Shown: positions 38,159 through 47,142 of the stretch, piece by piece
Layout: every line of letters starts with the position of its first letter
Position numbering within the stretch: position 1 is the first letter of the stretch
From: Paracoccaceae bacterium
GTDB taxonomy: Bacteria > Pseudomonadota > Alphaproteobacteria > Rhodobacterales > Rhodobacteraceae
Reading direction: 5' to 3'
NCBI GenBank assembly: GCA_016744015.1
Contig: JADGFD010000010.1
Span: 48,134 to 112,133, forward strand
Length of the DNA: 64,000 nucleotides
Position numbers and translations under genes: made by a program
Notes under the pieces: generated by a model
What the model was told of the DNA's origin: nothing
The model's database searches: none
Seen by the model: the letters and a program-made list of their open reading frames with translations, nothing else

Positions 38159-39982
38159 TTATTCCACCGTCACCGATTTTGCCAAGTTCCGCGGCTGGTC
38201 CACATCGGTGCCTTTTTCGGTCGCCGTGTGATAGGCCAATAGCTGTGCCGGAACGGCATAAACCATAGGGGCAATAAACGGGTCGCACGCAGGTAGCTCA
38301 ATGCTGGCCCATGTGCCCTCAGACGCCCGAGCTATGCCCTCCGCGTCACTCACCAAAAGCACCTTGCCGCCACGGGCCATCACCTCTTGCATGTTGCTCA
38401 CGGTTTTATCAAATAAATCATCCACAGGGGCAAAGCAGATCACCGGCACGCTTTCATCAATCAGCGCAATCGGGCCGTGCTTTAGCTCGCCGCTGGCATA
38501 GCCTTCGGCATGGATATAGCTCAACTCTTTAAGTTTAAGTGCGCCCTCTAGCGCCAGCGGATAAAGCGGGCCACGGCCAAGGAAAAGGATGTCCCGCGCC
38601 TTGGCAAGCTCCCGTGCAGCCTCAGCCATTTGTGGCTCGGCTCTAAGCGCCTGGTCCAGCACCCTAGGGGCTTGCACCAGCACCTCTATCAGGGCTTTTT
38701 CGGCCATGGCATCCAGCTCCCCGCGTTGGCGCGCCGCCAAAATGGCGAGGCTGGCAAACACCATAAGCTGGCAGGTAAAGGCTTTTGAAGAGGCCACAGA
38801 GACCTCAACCCCAGCCTTAATAGGCAGCGCCAAATCGGCCTCTCGGGCGATCGAGCTTTCGGGCGCGTTGATGACGGCAATCACCTGCCCCGATTTACCT
38901 TTTACATAGCGGAGTGCCGCCAAAGTATCAGCGGTTTCACCTGATTGGCTAACGAGAATTACCGCATCACGAGGGCCAATGGGCGGGGCGCGATAGCGGA
39001 ATTCTGATGCAACATCTATCTCCACCGGTATCCGCGCCACTTGCTCAAACCAATATTTCGCCACATGGCAGGCATAAAAAGCCGTGCCGCAGGCCACTAG
39101 CACCAGTCGGTCAAACTTTGTGAAATCCGGCGCACCTTCGGGCACCGAAATCTGGCTGTGATCAGCTGAAAGATAGTGTGACAACGCCAAGGCCATCACC
39201 GAGGGTTGCTCAAAAATCTCTTTGGTCATGAAATGCCGATGGTTACCTTTATCCACCTGCATCGCGTCAAGGTTAACCACGGTTTCAGCCCGCACCACCC
39301 CGTTGCCCAGCGCGTCATACACCTGCGCGCCCGCGCGGCTCATCACCACCCAATCGCCCTCTTCCAGATAGGTAATGCGGTTGGTCACAGGGGCCAGCGC
39401 CATCGCGTCAGACCCAAGAAACATCTCGCCATCCCCATGGCCCACGGCCAGTGGCGGACCCCGCCGCGCGCCGATCATCAGATCATCGTCACTCTCAAAC
39501 AGGTAAGCCAGCGCAAAGGCCCCCTCTAAGCGGGCGAGGCTTTGGGCCACGGCGGCTTGCGGGGAAAGCCCCTGCTCCAGATAATCAGCACAGAGTTGCG
39601 CCACCACTTCACTATCCGTTTCCGAGGTGAACACCCGCCCCTTGGCCAGCAGCTCAGCCCGCAATTCCTGAAAATTTTCGATAATACCGTTATGCACTAC
39701 CGCCACCGGCCCCGCGCGGTGCGGGTGGGCGTTGGCTTCATTCGGCGCGCCATGGGTGGCCCAGCGGGTGTGGCCGATGCCACTTGTGCCAGCTAGCGGC
39801 GTGGCCTCCAGCACCGCTTCCAGCTCCGAAAGTTTTCCCACGGCCCGCCGCCGCTTAAGCACGCCATCGCTTATCACCGCCACACCGGCGCTATCATAGC
39901 CGCGATATTCCAGCCGCCGAAGGGCCTCTACCAGTGTTGGCGTTACGTCCGCCTTGCCCAAAATTCCGATAATACCGCACAT
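38159..39982 (-). CDS. glmS: Glutamine-fructose-6-phosphate aminotransferase
   Basis: 607-residue enzyme making glucosamine-6-phosphate, the first step to UDP-GlcNAc. The N-terminal glutaminase starts MCGIIGILGKADV with the catalytic Cys2 and has RRLEYRGYDSAG and GIGHTRWATHG. Two SIS isomerase domains follow (VSQSGETADTLAAL; GRGPLYPLALEGALKLKELS), and the C-terminus ends AKSVTVE as expected. Complete. Confidence 0.97.
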   Translation of the reverse strand: MCGIIGILGKADVTPTLVEALRRLEYRGYDSAGVAVISDGVLKRRRAVGKLSELEAVLEATPLAGTSGIGHTRWATHGAPNEANAHPHRAGPVAVVHNGIIENFQELRAELLAKGRVFTSETDSEVVAQLCADYLEQGLSPQAAVAQSLARLEGAFALAYLFESDDDLMIGARRGPPLAVGHGDGEMFLGSDAMALAPVTNRITYLEEGDWVVMSRAGAQVYDALGNGVVRAETVVNLDAMQVDKGNHRHFMTKEIFEQPSVMALALSHYLSADHSQISVPEGAPDFTKFDRLVLVACGTAFYACHVAKYWFEQVARIPVEIDVASEFRYRAPPIGPRDAVILVSQSGETADTLAALRYVKGKSGQVIAVINAPESSIAREADLALPIKAGVEVSVASSKAFTCQLMVFASLAILAARQRGELDAMAEKALIEVLVQAPRVLDQALRAEPQMAEAARELAKARDILFLGRGPLYPLALEGALKLKELSYIHAEGYASGELKHGPIALIDESVPVICFAPVDDLFDKTVSNMQEVMARGGKVLLVSDAEGIARASEGTWASIELPACDPFIAPMVYAVPAQLLAYHTATEKGTDVDQPRNLAKSVTVE

Positions 39983-40147
39983 TTTTATGTGTCCTTTTAC
40001 TGCTCTCCATTCTTTTGCGGCAAGACCATACCAATTTCAACGCTGAATTGCGGGTTGAAACAAGGTTGAAACGTTGCGTGAGCCGTTTGCTGCTTCCCAC
40101 GGCTCTTTATCTCGGGCATAAGGCAGGCGATATCGCTCGGAGGAAAT

Positions 40148-40648
40148 ATGGCACGAGAACTGGCACGGTTGGAAGTTTCGCAGGCGCGGCGCACGGTGGG
40201 CATTGCCCTTCAGGGCGGGCTTGGCTTGTTTTTGCTTTATATCGTGGCTGTAAGGCCCGGAAGCGAGCTGCTTGGCACATTGGCCTTAGCTGGGGCGGGT
40301 GCCGCCTTGCTCTGGTTTGCTTACAGGTTTTGGCGCGCCACCGGTGTGGCGCTCGTGCTCACCACCGAGGGGCTGCTGGATGAACAAGGCCGCAGCTTTT
40401 GCCGCTTTGAAGACATCGCGAAAGTGGACCGCGGTTTCTTTGCTTTCCGGCCATCATCCGGCTTTGTGATCCTGTGCAAAAAACCCGTGCAGCGCGGCTG
40501 GGCGCCGGGGCTGTGGTGGGCGTTTGGCAAACATATTGGCGTTGGCGGTGCTACGGGGCGGGCGGCGGGCAAGCAAATGGCCGATATCATCAGCGTTATG
40601 CTTACCGAGCGCGGGGCCGAAATCAAAGCGGGCAAAAACGACCTTTAG
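40148..40648 (+). CDS. Unknown membrane protein
   Basis: 166 residues. Two membrane helices lie at about residues 20-36 and 45-62, followed by a cytoplasmic part with a PH-like pattern (LVLTTEGLLDEQGRSFCRFEDIAKVDRGFFAF) and a glycine-rich stretch (FGKHIGVGGATGRAAGKQ). I do not recognise the family. GGAGG lies upstream of the ATG. It ends convergently on DUF6505 with a 4-base overlap. Confidence 0.7.
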   Translation: MARELARLEVSQARRTVGIALQGGLGLFLLYIVAVRPGSELLGTLALAGAGAALLWFAYRFWRATGVALVLTTEGLLDEQGRSFCRFEDIAKVDRGFFAFRPSSGFVILCKKPVQRGWAPGLWWAFGKHIGVGGATGRAAGKQMADIISVMLTERGAEIKAGKNDL

Positions 40649-41130
40649 GGGCCTTCCTCAAGGTCGCCATGCACCGCCAAAATATCGAGGCTGGCCTCGG
40701 GTGGGTCGAGCACACGGTAGGCCTCGGCCACGCCAGACTCGGTGAGTTCCCGCGCCACTGTGAGCAAAATATTTGGCTCGTGGTCATCGCACAGGTCAAC
40801 CATATGGGCAAGCTCGTCAATGGCCACAGGGCGGGCGGCTTCTAGCGAGGGCGCGCCGTAGATATCCACAAAATGCTGGGAAAGCTGCGTGAGCAGGGCC
40901 TCATATTCAGCTGGCTCGATTTTGGTAACCGCCACAAAGGTCACACGGCCAAAGGTTTCTAGCCCCAGCCAGCCGTTGGAAAACGCCTGTCGCGCTTTGC
41001 CGCTAAGGTCCCCCTCGCCCCAGTTGGAAAATTCAAAACCGCCAGAAATGACCCACTCGCCGGTGCGGGCAGGGCTATGGAAAACTTGTGTATCGCTTTC
41101 ATCAAAATGAATGGCGCGGGCGAGGTTCAT
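40645..41130 (-). CDS. DUF6505-like protein of the fdh island
   Basis: 161-residue soluble protein of unknown function. It starts MNLARAIHFDESDTQVFHSP and is acidic overall. It has no cysteines that could bind a cluster apart from one near the C-terminal half (DLCDDHEP). It is coupled (4-base overlap) to the lipoate-ligase-like gene, which is coupled to the Mrp ATPase gene. I recall this trio next to formate dehydrogenase in Rhodobacterales, so a maturation role is a reasonable guess. Confidence 0.65.
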   Translation of the reverse strand: MNLARAIHFDESDTQVFHSPARTGEWVISGGFEFSNWGEGDLSGKARQAFSNGWLGLETFGRVTFVAVTKIEPAEYEALLTQLSQHFVDIYGAPSLEAARPVAIDELAHMVDLCDDHEPNILLTVARELTESGVAEAYRVLDPPEASLDILAVHGDLEEGP

Positions 41131-41867
41131 GTTGTGCCTCCGGTTTCCAGGATGCTTGAGAGCGGGGTGAGCCGGGTTTCGCCAGCAACTTTCAGCAGCA
41201 GGCCAAATTGTGTGTCTACGCCCACAAAGGTGCCGGAAGTGCCGCCAATCTCCACCTCATCCCCCATGCCTTTAGCCAGCCCGCGCCATTGCTCATGCAA
41301 GGCGCGCGGGCCGTCGGTTTCAATATCATTCAACCATACCAGCGTGTGACGTGACCATGATTCCAGCAAGCGGATCGGGGATATATCGCCGCAGCCTTCC
41401 ATCATCAGGCAGGTATCATTGGGGTGGTCACCGGTTTCCCCTTCGCCTTGCGGCAGCAGGTCTATCTCCAGCCCGACCACCAGCCAATCCGGCTCTTTGT
41501 TTGGGTCGCTGCTAGATGCCGCAGCGCGCAATCGCCCCGCACGCCCGCCATTCACATAAACCTCGCCCTGCCAACCCAAGTGCACGCCAACTTCGGGCGG
41601 GGCCAACGCCCCCATGGCATTTTGGAAGCCCACCCCGCAGGCGATGATGGCTTGCATCGCCTCTTCCAGCGGGGTTTCGGGCGCAAACACAATGGCGGCT
41701 TTTATGAAATCAGGCGTGATGCTGTGCACCAGAAGCCCCGCATCCACGCCAATAATGGCCTGCGTGCACGCCTTGGCAAACGGGTCTGTGCTGCCGCTTA
41801 CAGCCTCGCCGGTGAAAAGCGGCGGAAAAGTTGCGGGCATCGGAGCCTCGAAAATATCTTCGATCAT
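41127..41867 (-). CDS. Biotin/lipoate protein ligase family protein
   Basis: 246-residue protein with a degenerate biotin/lipoate ligase fold in the first 190 residues (VHLGWQGEVYVNGGRAGRL, WLVVGLEIDLLP) and a small C-terminal barrel-like domain (GTFVGVDTQFGLLLKV). The typical GRGRxG substrate loop of BirA is not present, so the activity may differ. Gene order Mrp-ligase-like-DUF6505 with overlaps argues for one complex or pathway. Confidence 0.75.
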   Translation of the reverse strand: MIEDIFEAPMPATFPPLFTGEAVSGSTDPFAKACTQAIIGVDAGLLVHSITPDFIKAAIVFAPETPLEEAMQAIIACGVGFQNAMGALAPPEVGVHLGWQGEVYVNGGRAGRLRAAASSSDPNKEPDWLVVGLEIDLLPQGEGETGDHPNDTCLMMEGCGDISPIRLLESWSRHTLVWLNDIETDGPRALHEQWRGLAKGMGDEVEIGGTSGTFVGVDTQFGLLLKVAGETRLTPLSSILETGGTT

Positions 41868-42922
41868 ATGGTTCCATCCTTGATCAACCGCTTAGCGAGG
41901 CTGCGAAAAGCCTCGGCCTGCGGGGTGTCTGGCTTGCTAACCACGATAGGCGCCCCGCCGTCAGATGCAATGCGAATATCAAGATGCAGCGGCAATTCGG
42001 CCAAGAGCGGCACACCCATTTTGGCGGCCTCGTCCGCCACGCCACCATGGCCAAAGGGGTGGCCCTTATGGCCGCATTCTTCGCAAACCTGATAAGACAT
42101 ATTTTCGACCATACCCAAAATCGGCGTGCCGAGTTTGTTAAACATATCAATGCCTTTGCGGGCATCAATCAGGGCCACATCTTGGGGTGTGGAAACGATG
42201 ATCGCCCCATCTACCACGGCCTTTTGCGCCAGTGTCATTTGCACATCTCCGGTGCCGGGCGGCAGGTCCACAATCAGCACATCCAGCGCGCCCCATTGCA
42301 CTTGATTCAGCATTTGCTGGAGCGCGCCAATCAGCATTGGCCCCCGCCACACCACGGCTTCGTCGTCATTGGTCATTAGCCCGATAGACATCATGGTAAC
42401 GCCGTGGTTTCGCAGCGGCAAAATGGTTTTGCCATCAGGGGAGGCCGGCCGGCCAGACACCCCGAGCATCCGCGGCTGCGAGGGGCCAAATACATCTGCA
42501 TCCAGCAGACCAACCTTCTTGCCTTCAGCGGCTAGCGCCACGGCAAGATTAACCGACAGAGTGGATTTACCAACACCGCCCTTGCCCGAGGCAATGGCAA
42601 TGATTTTCTCCACGCCGGGGATTTTTTGCGGCCCCTTTGGCTCTGCCTTTTTGGTCCCTAAATCCGGTGGCGCTTGTGGGGCACTGTGCGCGGTCATCAC
42701 AGCTGAAACCTCGGTTATGCCAGCGACGCTTTCCACCGCGGCTTTTGCGGTTGCCAGCACCGGCTCCAGCGCCTTAGCCTGCGCGGCTGACACCTCAAAC
42801 ACAAAGCGCGTTTTGCCTTGATCCACCGTCAGGGCTTTCACCATGCCTGCACTTACAATATCCGCCCCCGAGGGCGTCTTAACGGTTTTTAGTGCGGCCA
42901 ATACCGCATCTCTCTGGCTCAT
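41864..42922 (-). CDS. apbC: Mrp/NBP35-family iron-sulfur cluster carrier ATPase
   Basis: 352-residue cytosolic P-loop ATPase that carries and transfers [4Fe-4S] clusters. An N-terminal MIP18-like domain (residues 1-85) is followed by the deviant Walker A GKGGVGKSTLSVNL, DADVFGPSQPRML, and the cluster-binding CEECGHKGH. It would serve the many Fe-S proteins of this island, though it is also a housekeeping gene in most bacteria. Confidence 0.93.
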   Translation of the reverse strand: MSQRDAVLAALKTVKTPSGADIVSAGMVKALTVDQGKTRFVFEVSAAQAKALEPVLATAKAAVESVAGITEVSAVMTAHSAPQAPPDLGTKKAEPKGPQKIPGVEKIIAIASGKGGVGKSTLSVNLAVALAAEGKKVGLLDADVFGPSQPRMLGVSGRPASPDGKTILPLRNHGVTMMSIGLMTNDDEAVVWRGPMLIGALQQMLNQVQWGALDVLIVDLPPGTGDVQMTLAQKAVVDGAIIVSTPQDVALIDARKGIDMFNKLGTPILGMVENMSYQVCEECGHKGHPFGHGGVADEAAKMGVPLLAELPLHLDIRIASDGGAPIVVSKPDTPQAEAFRSLAKRLIKDGTI

Positions 42923-42980
42923 TTTAGGCTCCTGAATTCTGTGGATTGACAGCGCGGCAATCTTTGCTCACCCTTTGGGG

Positions 42981-43739
42981 ATGATGCGCACATTTCGAAA
43001 TTCCGCTTTGATTATTCTGGCTTGCTGGCTGCCCGTCGCGGCAGCGCCACAAGAGGCCGGCTTTGGCCTTTCCAGTCCCGCCGCCCTGCAAGAAAGCGGT
43101 TTTTTGCGCTTCCTGCTGCCAAGGTTTTCCCTGAAAACAGGCATTCAAATTGCATTGCAAGCTGAGAACCCCGAGGTGATCATTTCGACCGAAAGCGGTG
43201 TGCGGTTGATGGGCGGGCTGGGGCAGGTTTTTTACTTGCAAACCACAGCGGCAGATACGCCGCGAGGCCACAAAGCGCGGCGCTTTGCGGCTTGGCTGGA
43301 TTCCGATATTGGAAGGCGTGCTATTGCGCAATTCAAGATTGATGGCGCACAGGTTTTTACGCCAATCGAAACTTTGCAAGCTGCTGAAGCAGCCATAATA
43401 TTTCGGGGGAGCGCCGCACAGGGTGAGCGCTTTTCCTTTGCCAATTGTGGCCGCTGCCACGTGGTTGGCGACCGCAACCGAATGAAGGGCATTGGCTCTA
43501 CGCCCTCCTTTTCGGTGCTGCGCAGCCTGCCCGATTGGGAAGAGCGCTTTAGCACATTTTACGCCCGCATTCCGCATCCGGCGCTTGTGCAGCTTGAAGG
43601 CGTTTCGCCGCCGTTTGACCCAGCCTTCCCGCCCGCCAATCAACCCTTGCGGCTGACGCTCGATCAGCTCGAAGACATCTTGACATTTGTCAGCGCGCTC
43701 GCGCCTGCCGACCTTGGAGCACCGCTGGTCGAGCATTAA
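42981..43739 (+). CDS. TupA-like fragment fused to a cytochrome c domain
   Basis: 252-residue exported protein with a signal peptide (cleavage after about VAAA). Residues about 30-130 look like a shortened tungstate/molybdate-type binding fold. SGFLRFLLPRFSLKTGIQIA parallels the TupA of this window (SGLSDVLLPAVKAELELNVE), and RFAAWLDSDIGRRAIAQFKI parallels its C-terminal helix; the middle is missing. A single c-type heme site CGRCH follows (about residue 155), then IGSTPSFSVLR. A periplasmic electron carrier tied to formate dehydrogenase is the inference. I use the ATG at 42981. It overlaps the convergent Fe-S gene by 4 bases. Confidence 0.7.
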   Translation: MMRTFRNSALIILACWLPVAAAPQEAGFGLSSPAALQESGFLRFLLPRFSLKTGIQIALQAENPEVIISTESGVRLMGGLGQVFYLQTTAADTPRGHKARRFAAWLDSDIGRRAIAQFKIDGAQVFTPIETLQAAEAAIIFRGSAAQGERFSFANCGRCHVVGDRNRMKGIGSTPSFSVLRSLPDWEERFSTFYARIPHPALVQLEGVSPPFDPAFPPANQPLRLTLDQLEDILTFVSALAPADLGAPLVEH

Positions 43740-45682
43740 GACTCCCGCTCTTTGAGGTAGTCATCCGTGGTGCGGGTCGGCGCGCGGGCCGCCCCTTGAA
43801 ACGGGTTCGATGTATTGCCAAACTGCGCCTCAACCCGGCATTTATCACACATCTGAATCAGCTTGGCATTGTCTGAGCCGGTAAACATCGGGTGTTTGTC
43901 AGCCAGTTTTTCAATGATCCGCTCTACACTGGATTTTACGCCAAAAAGCGAGCCGCAGGAGATGCAGGCAAAGGGGTCTTCCTCATGCAAAACCCGCTGG
44001 GAAAACGCGGCATCTGAAAGATCAAGCTGCGGCTGCAGGCTAATGGCGTTTTCGGGGCAGGCATGGCTGCAAATACCGCATTGCAAACAGGCATCTTCCT
44101 GAAAGCGCAGCTGCGGGGTGTCCTCGTTATCCAGCAAAGCGCCCGAGGGGCAGAGAGATACGCAAGACAGGCAGAGCGTGCATTTTTCGGTGTCCACCAC
44201 TACGGCACCAAAGGGCGCACCGGCTGGCAGAGCAATAGGGGCATCGGGCGCGCCGCGCAGGGCTTTGGCAGCGAGGCGGGTAACCTGCCTGCGGTTGCCA
44301 ATGGGCAAAACCGGTGCGCAGGGCTTGGCGACTTCTTGGCCATAAAGCGCTTCTGAAAAGGCGTCGGGGTCAGTGATATCCAGCAATCGGATGGCGGCGT
44401 TATCACTGATTGCCAAGGCCAGCGCGTGGGCGCTTTCCAGTGGCGGACGCTCGGTTTTTGGGGTGAGGAGCAGGTCAACAGCGGCAAAACCACAGCCAAG
44501 TGCGACCAGCATTTCAGCATGGCCAAAGGTGGTGAGGCTTTCAACCTCAAGCGGGATCACATCAGCAGGCAAGCCTCGCCCGAAGCGGGCAGAAAGCGAG
44601 ATCATCTCGCCGCCAAACTCGGCCTCATGCACCAAAAGCCGCGGGGCATGGCCTCCGGCTTCACGATAGGTTTTCCCCATGGTTTCAAGGCGTTGCAGCA
44701 GGTATCCAAACCCTTGCGCTTCATATGTGATGGCCCCCGAAGGGCAGACAGACGCACAACCGCCACAGCCCGCGCAGACCAGTGGGTCAATTTTCACATG
44801 CTCGCCATCAGCGCTAATTGCGCCGGTTTCGCAGGTGTTAATACAGTTGGAGCAGCCGGTAATACCCGAGCGGGCATGGGCGCAAATATGCGGATCCACG
44901 GCCACATAAAACGGTTTTTCGAAGCCCCCCACCAACTGGCCAGCCTCAAAAACGGCCTTGCTGACCGCCTCGGCATGGCGGGGGTCGGCCCGCAGATATC
45001 CATCACGTTTGTGGTGGAAAAGCGGCAGATCTCCCCGCAGATCAAGGATAAGGTCACAGGCGGAGCGGCCGCCATCACGCGGGACGGTAAGCTGCGGCGC
45101 GCCGCGCCCGAAGGGCTGCACCATTTGCAGCGCATCTATGCTCACTTCAAACTGGCCAAAGCTACCGGAAGCGCTGCGGAGCTGCCCGATGACCACATCA
45201 AAATCGCGCCGCAGGGGGATGTCCTCGGCGCGTTCCAGCAGCACGGTTACGGTGAGCACTTCGCTAAGCTGCGCAGCGGCAGACAAGGCCACGGCCTCGG
45301 GGCCAATAATCAGGCATTGCCCAGCGGACTCAATATCGAGGGTTTTAACAACGGGGACAAGCAGTGTTGAATCCGCCAGAAGAGCCGCCATTTTGGGCGC
45401 CGATTTTGCACCCTCATCAGACCAGCCAGCCCGATCGCGTAGATCAACAAAGCTCGGCGTTTCAAGGCCCAACTCGTCAGCCAGTTCCTCGAAAATCTGG
45501 CGCTCTTGTAGGCAGGCAATTGTGGCCTTCCCAGCCTTTAGCTGAGCGGCGGCATCGCCGAGTTCGTCGGTGCAAAGCGCAGTATGCACACGCGAACACG
45601 CCATGCCGGAGGCATTCGACAGGGCTTTGGCATCAAGCTTTTGCGACCCCGAACAATCACATAGTATCAATGTGTTAGGCAT
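43736..45682 (-). CDS. Large multi-cluster 4Fe-4S protein of the fdh island
   Basis: 648-residue cytoplasmic protein without signal or membrane helices. It has four ferredoxin-type cluster motifs: CSNCINTCETG and CAGCGGCASVCPSG near residues 280-320, CTLCLSCVSLCPSG near 500 and CLQCGICSHACPENA near 540. Further paired cysteines are in FACISCGSLFG and QMCDKCRVEAQF near the C-terminus, and LCDCSG at the start. Between the cluster pairs is a region with MvhD/HdrA-like appearance (LVALGCGFAAVDLL). It may shuttle electrons or be an assembly factor for the formate dehydrogenase. I start at the ATG 45680-45682. Confidence 0.8.
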   Translation of the reverse strand: MPNTLILCDCSGSQKLDAKALSNASGMACSRVHTALCTDELGDAAAQLKAGKATIACLQERQIFEELADELGLETPSFVDLRDRAGWSDEGAKSAPKMAALLADSTLLVPVVKTLDIESAGQCLIIGPEAVALSAAAQLSEVLTVTVLLERAEDIPLRRDFDVVIGQLRSASGSFGQFEVSIDALQMVQPFGRGAPQLTVPRDGGRSACDLILDLRGDLPLFHHKRDGYLRADPRHAEAVSKAVFEAGQLVGGFEKPFYVAVDPHICAHARSGITGCSNCINTCETGAISADGEHVKIDPLVCAGCGGCASVCPSGAITYEAQGFGYLLQRLETMGKTYREAGGHAPRLLVHEAEFGGEMISLSARFGRGLPADVIPLEVESLTTFGHAEMLVALGCGFAAVDLLLTPKTERPPLESAHALALAISDNAAIRLLDITDPDAFSEALYGQEVAKPCAPVLPIGNRRQVTRLAAKALRGAPDAPIALPAGAPFGAVVVDTEKCTLCLSCVSLCPSGALLDNEDTPQLRFQEDACLQCGICSHACPENAISLQPQLDLSDAAFSQRVLHEEDPFACISCGSLFGVKSSVERIIEKLADKHPMFTGSDNAKLIQMCDKCRVEAQFGNTSNPFQGAARAPTRTTDDYLKERES

Positions 45683-46015
45683 GTCACCCCCTCGAGTTTC
45701 ATCATTAATCATATAATTTCCTCAGCCATTTAGGCTGCAAATGATAATGGAGTAAAGCCCTTTTCCAGCTCGAACAGGCGTGCAGTTTCCTCGCAAGTGA
45801 TTCGTTTTTTGGCTCTCAAAAAACCTGACAAAATGGTTCAGGATAAGCAGGGCGGGACAGATTGTCCCACGGGGGAAAGTGCGGCAGAAATTGTGGCCTT
45901 TATGTCCAGCTTGTTAACTAATTCGCCACCTTGCAAAACTTTTGCTATGCGAGGCCCGCACAACGCAGCATGCTTCAAAGGGAACGGTTTCAAACTGTTT
46001 TCTTGGAGTAAGTAC
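45683..46015. promoter_or_regulatory. Divergent control region of the fdh island
   Basis: 333 bases without a gene, between the large Fe-S gene (leftward) and the DUF3305-fdh operon (rightward). It contains the palindrome GGGACA-GAT-TGTCCC at 45854-45868, the core of which recurs before fdhD-tupBCA. A second dyad, CCTGA...TCAGG, lies just left of it (about 45824-45842). Promoter boxes are not clear. Confidence 0.55.
45854..45868. promoter_or_regulatory. Candidate operator GGGACA-GAT-TGTCCC
   Basis: Perfect 6-3-6 palindrome about 150 bases upstream of the DUF3305 start. Thirteen of its 15 bases (GGGACAGATTGTC) occur again at 63762-63774 in front of fdhD. Confidence 0.6.
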
Positions 46016-46582
46016 TTGCCGGAAGTATCAGAAAAAAAACAAACCTTGCCTCTTGGGGTCGTGCTGCGGAAATCTCCGGGTGTGACCCGCTGGGCCAAGT
46101 GGGTGTGGCGCGCGGTGGCGGTGCTCCCCGGGGCTGGCCCGGCTAGCTGGCGCGAATTGCGGCGCGAGGGCGAGGTGGTGGAATACCACGCGGCCACGGT
46201 GCCGCTGGAGCTGTATCGAACTGACACCGAGGCCTACCTAACCGAACTTTCAACCAAGGTGCCGTCTATCTATGTGGTCATGCGGGAGAACGCAGCGCTG
46301 GAGAGCGGGCTAGAGGTGGTGCTGGCCACCGCCTCACCTTTTGACGGGCAAGATTACGCGGATAATGGTGAGGACATTGTGGAACTTGTGCCAATGCCGC
46401 CAGCCCTGCAAGCGCTGGTGCGCGAGTGGGTGGACCTGCACCACAAAGAAGAGAAATTCAAGAAGCGGCGGCGCGATAAAAAGCGCACTGATTTGGTCGA
46501 AGATGGCATCGGTGACGCGCGTATTAGCCAGGCTGCTGATGTATACCGCGCGCCCGCCAGCAAGCGGGAAACGTTACATTGA
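46016..46582 (+). CDS. DUF3305 domain protein
   Basis: 188-residue cytoplasmic protein of unknown function. The conserved opening is LPLGVVLRKSPGVTRWAKWVW, then LPGAGPASWRELRREG. The C-terminal 40 residues are highly charged (EEKFKKRRRDKKRTD). The frame is open further upstream, but conserved sequence begins near 46016; a TTG there has GGAG seven bases before it. First gene of the fdh operon, overlapping the next by 4 bases. Likely a maturation or assembly factor, from context only. Confidence 0.78.
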   Translation: MPEVSEKKQTLPLGVVLRKSPGVTRWAKWVWRAVAVLPGAGPASWRELRREGEVVEYHAATVPLELYRTDTEAYLTELSTKVPSIYVVMRENAALESGLEVVLATASPFDGQDYADNGEDIVELVPMPPALQALVREWVDLHHKEEKFKKRRRDKKRTDLVEDGIGDARISQAADVYRAPASKRETLH

Positions 46583-47142
46583 GCATTTGGGCCAACAGGA
46601 AAGCCGCCGTGCAGGCCGAAGCCGAGGCGCTGGAAAGCGCTGAGCAGGCGGCTGTGGTGGCCGAGCAGCACGCAGCACTGGCTCAAAAGCCTGAAGCTGA
46701 AATGCTGGCCGAACTGGAACTGCCAAACCCTGACGACATGCAAACGGGCGATGATTTTAGCGCCTTCATGAAAGAGACCGTGCCAGCCGCCCTGCGCAAC
46801 CGCGCTTTGCGCACCCTTTGGCGCAGTGACCCGGCCTTGGCCAATGTGGATATGCTGGTGGATTACGGCGAGGATTTTACCGGCGCGAGCGACCCTGTGG
46901 GCATTGTCAAAACGATTTACCGGGTAGGCAAGGGAATGCTGCCGGATGAAGAGGAAAGCAACGAGGCGGCCCCAGAGCTAGAAGCTACTGAAGCGCCCGC
47001 TGAAGTGCTGGCCTTTGAGGATGCTAAACCCGCGCCGCTGCCCGTTGCCGAGGCCCCCGCCGCCCTGCCCCCGCGCCGCCGGATGCGGTTTGAATTTGAG
47101 GCCAGCGCAACGCCTGCCTCCACAGAAACGGAAATAGTATGA
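46579..47142 (+). CDS. DUF3306 domain protein
   Basis: 187-residue protein of unknown function. The N-terminus is a charged, Ala/Glu-rich helix (residues 5-50), followed by the DUF3306 core DDFSAFMKETVPAALRNRALRTL and YGEDFTGASDP, and a Pro/Ala-rich tail. It starts at a TTG inside the DUF3305 stop (TTGA), and ends within the torD start. No catalytic residues seen. Confidence 0.78.
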   Translation: MSIWANRKAAVQAEAEALESAEQAAVVAEQHAALAQKPEAEMLAELELPNPDDMQTGDDFSAFMKETVPAALRNRALRTLWRSDPALANVDMLVDYGEDFTGASDPVGIVKTIYRVGKGMLPDEEESNEAAPELEATEAPAEVLAFEDAKPAPLPVAEAPAALPPRRRMRFEFEASATPASTETEIV

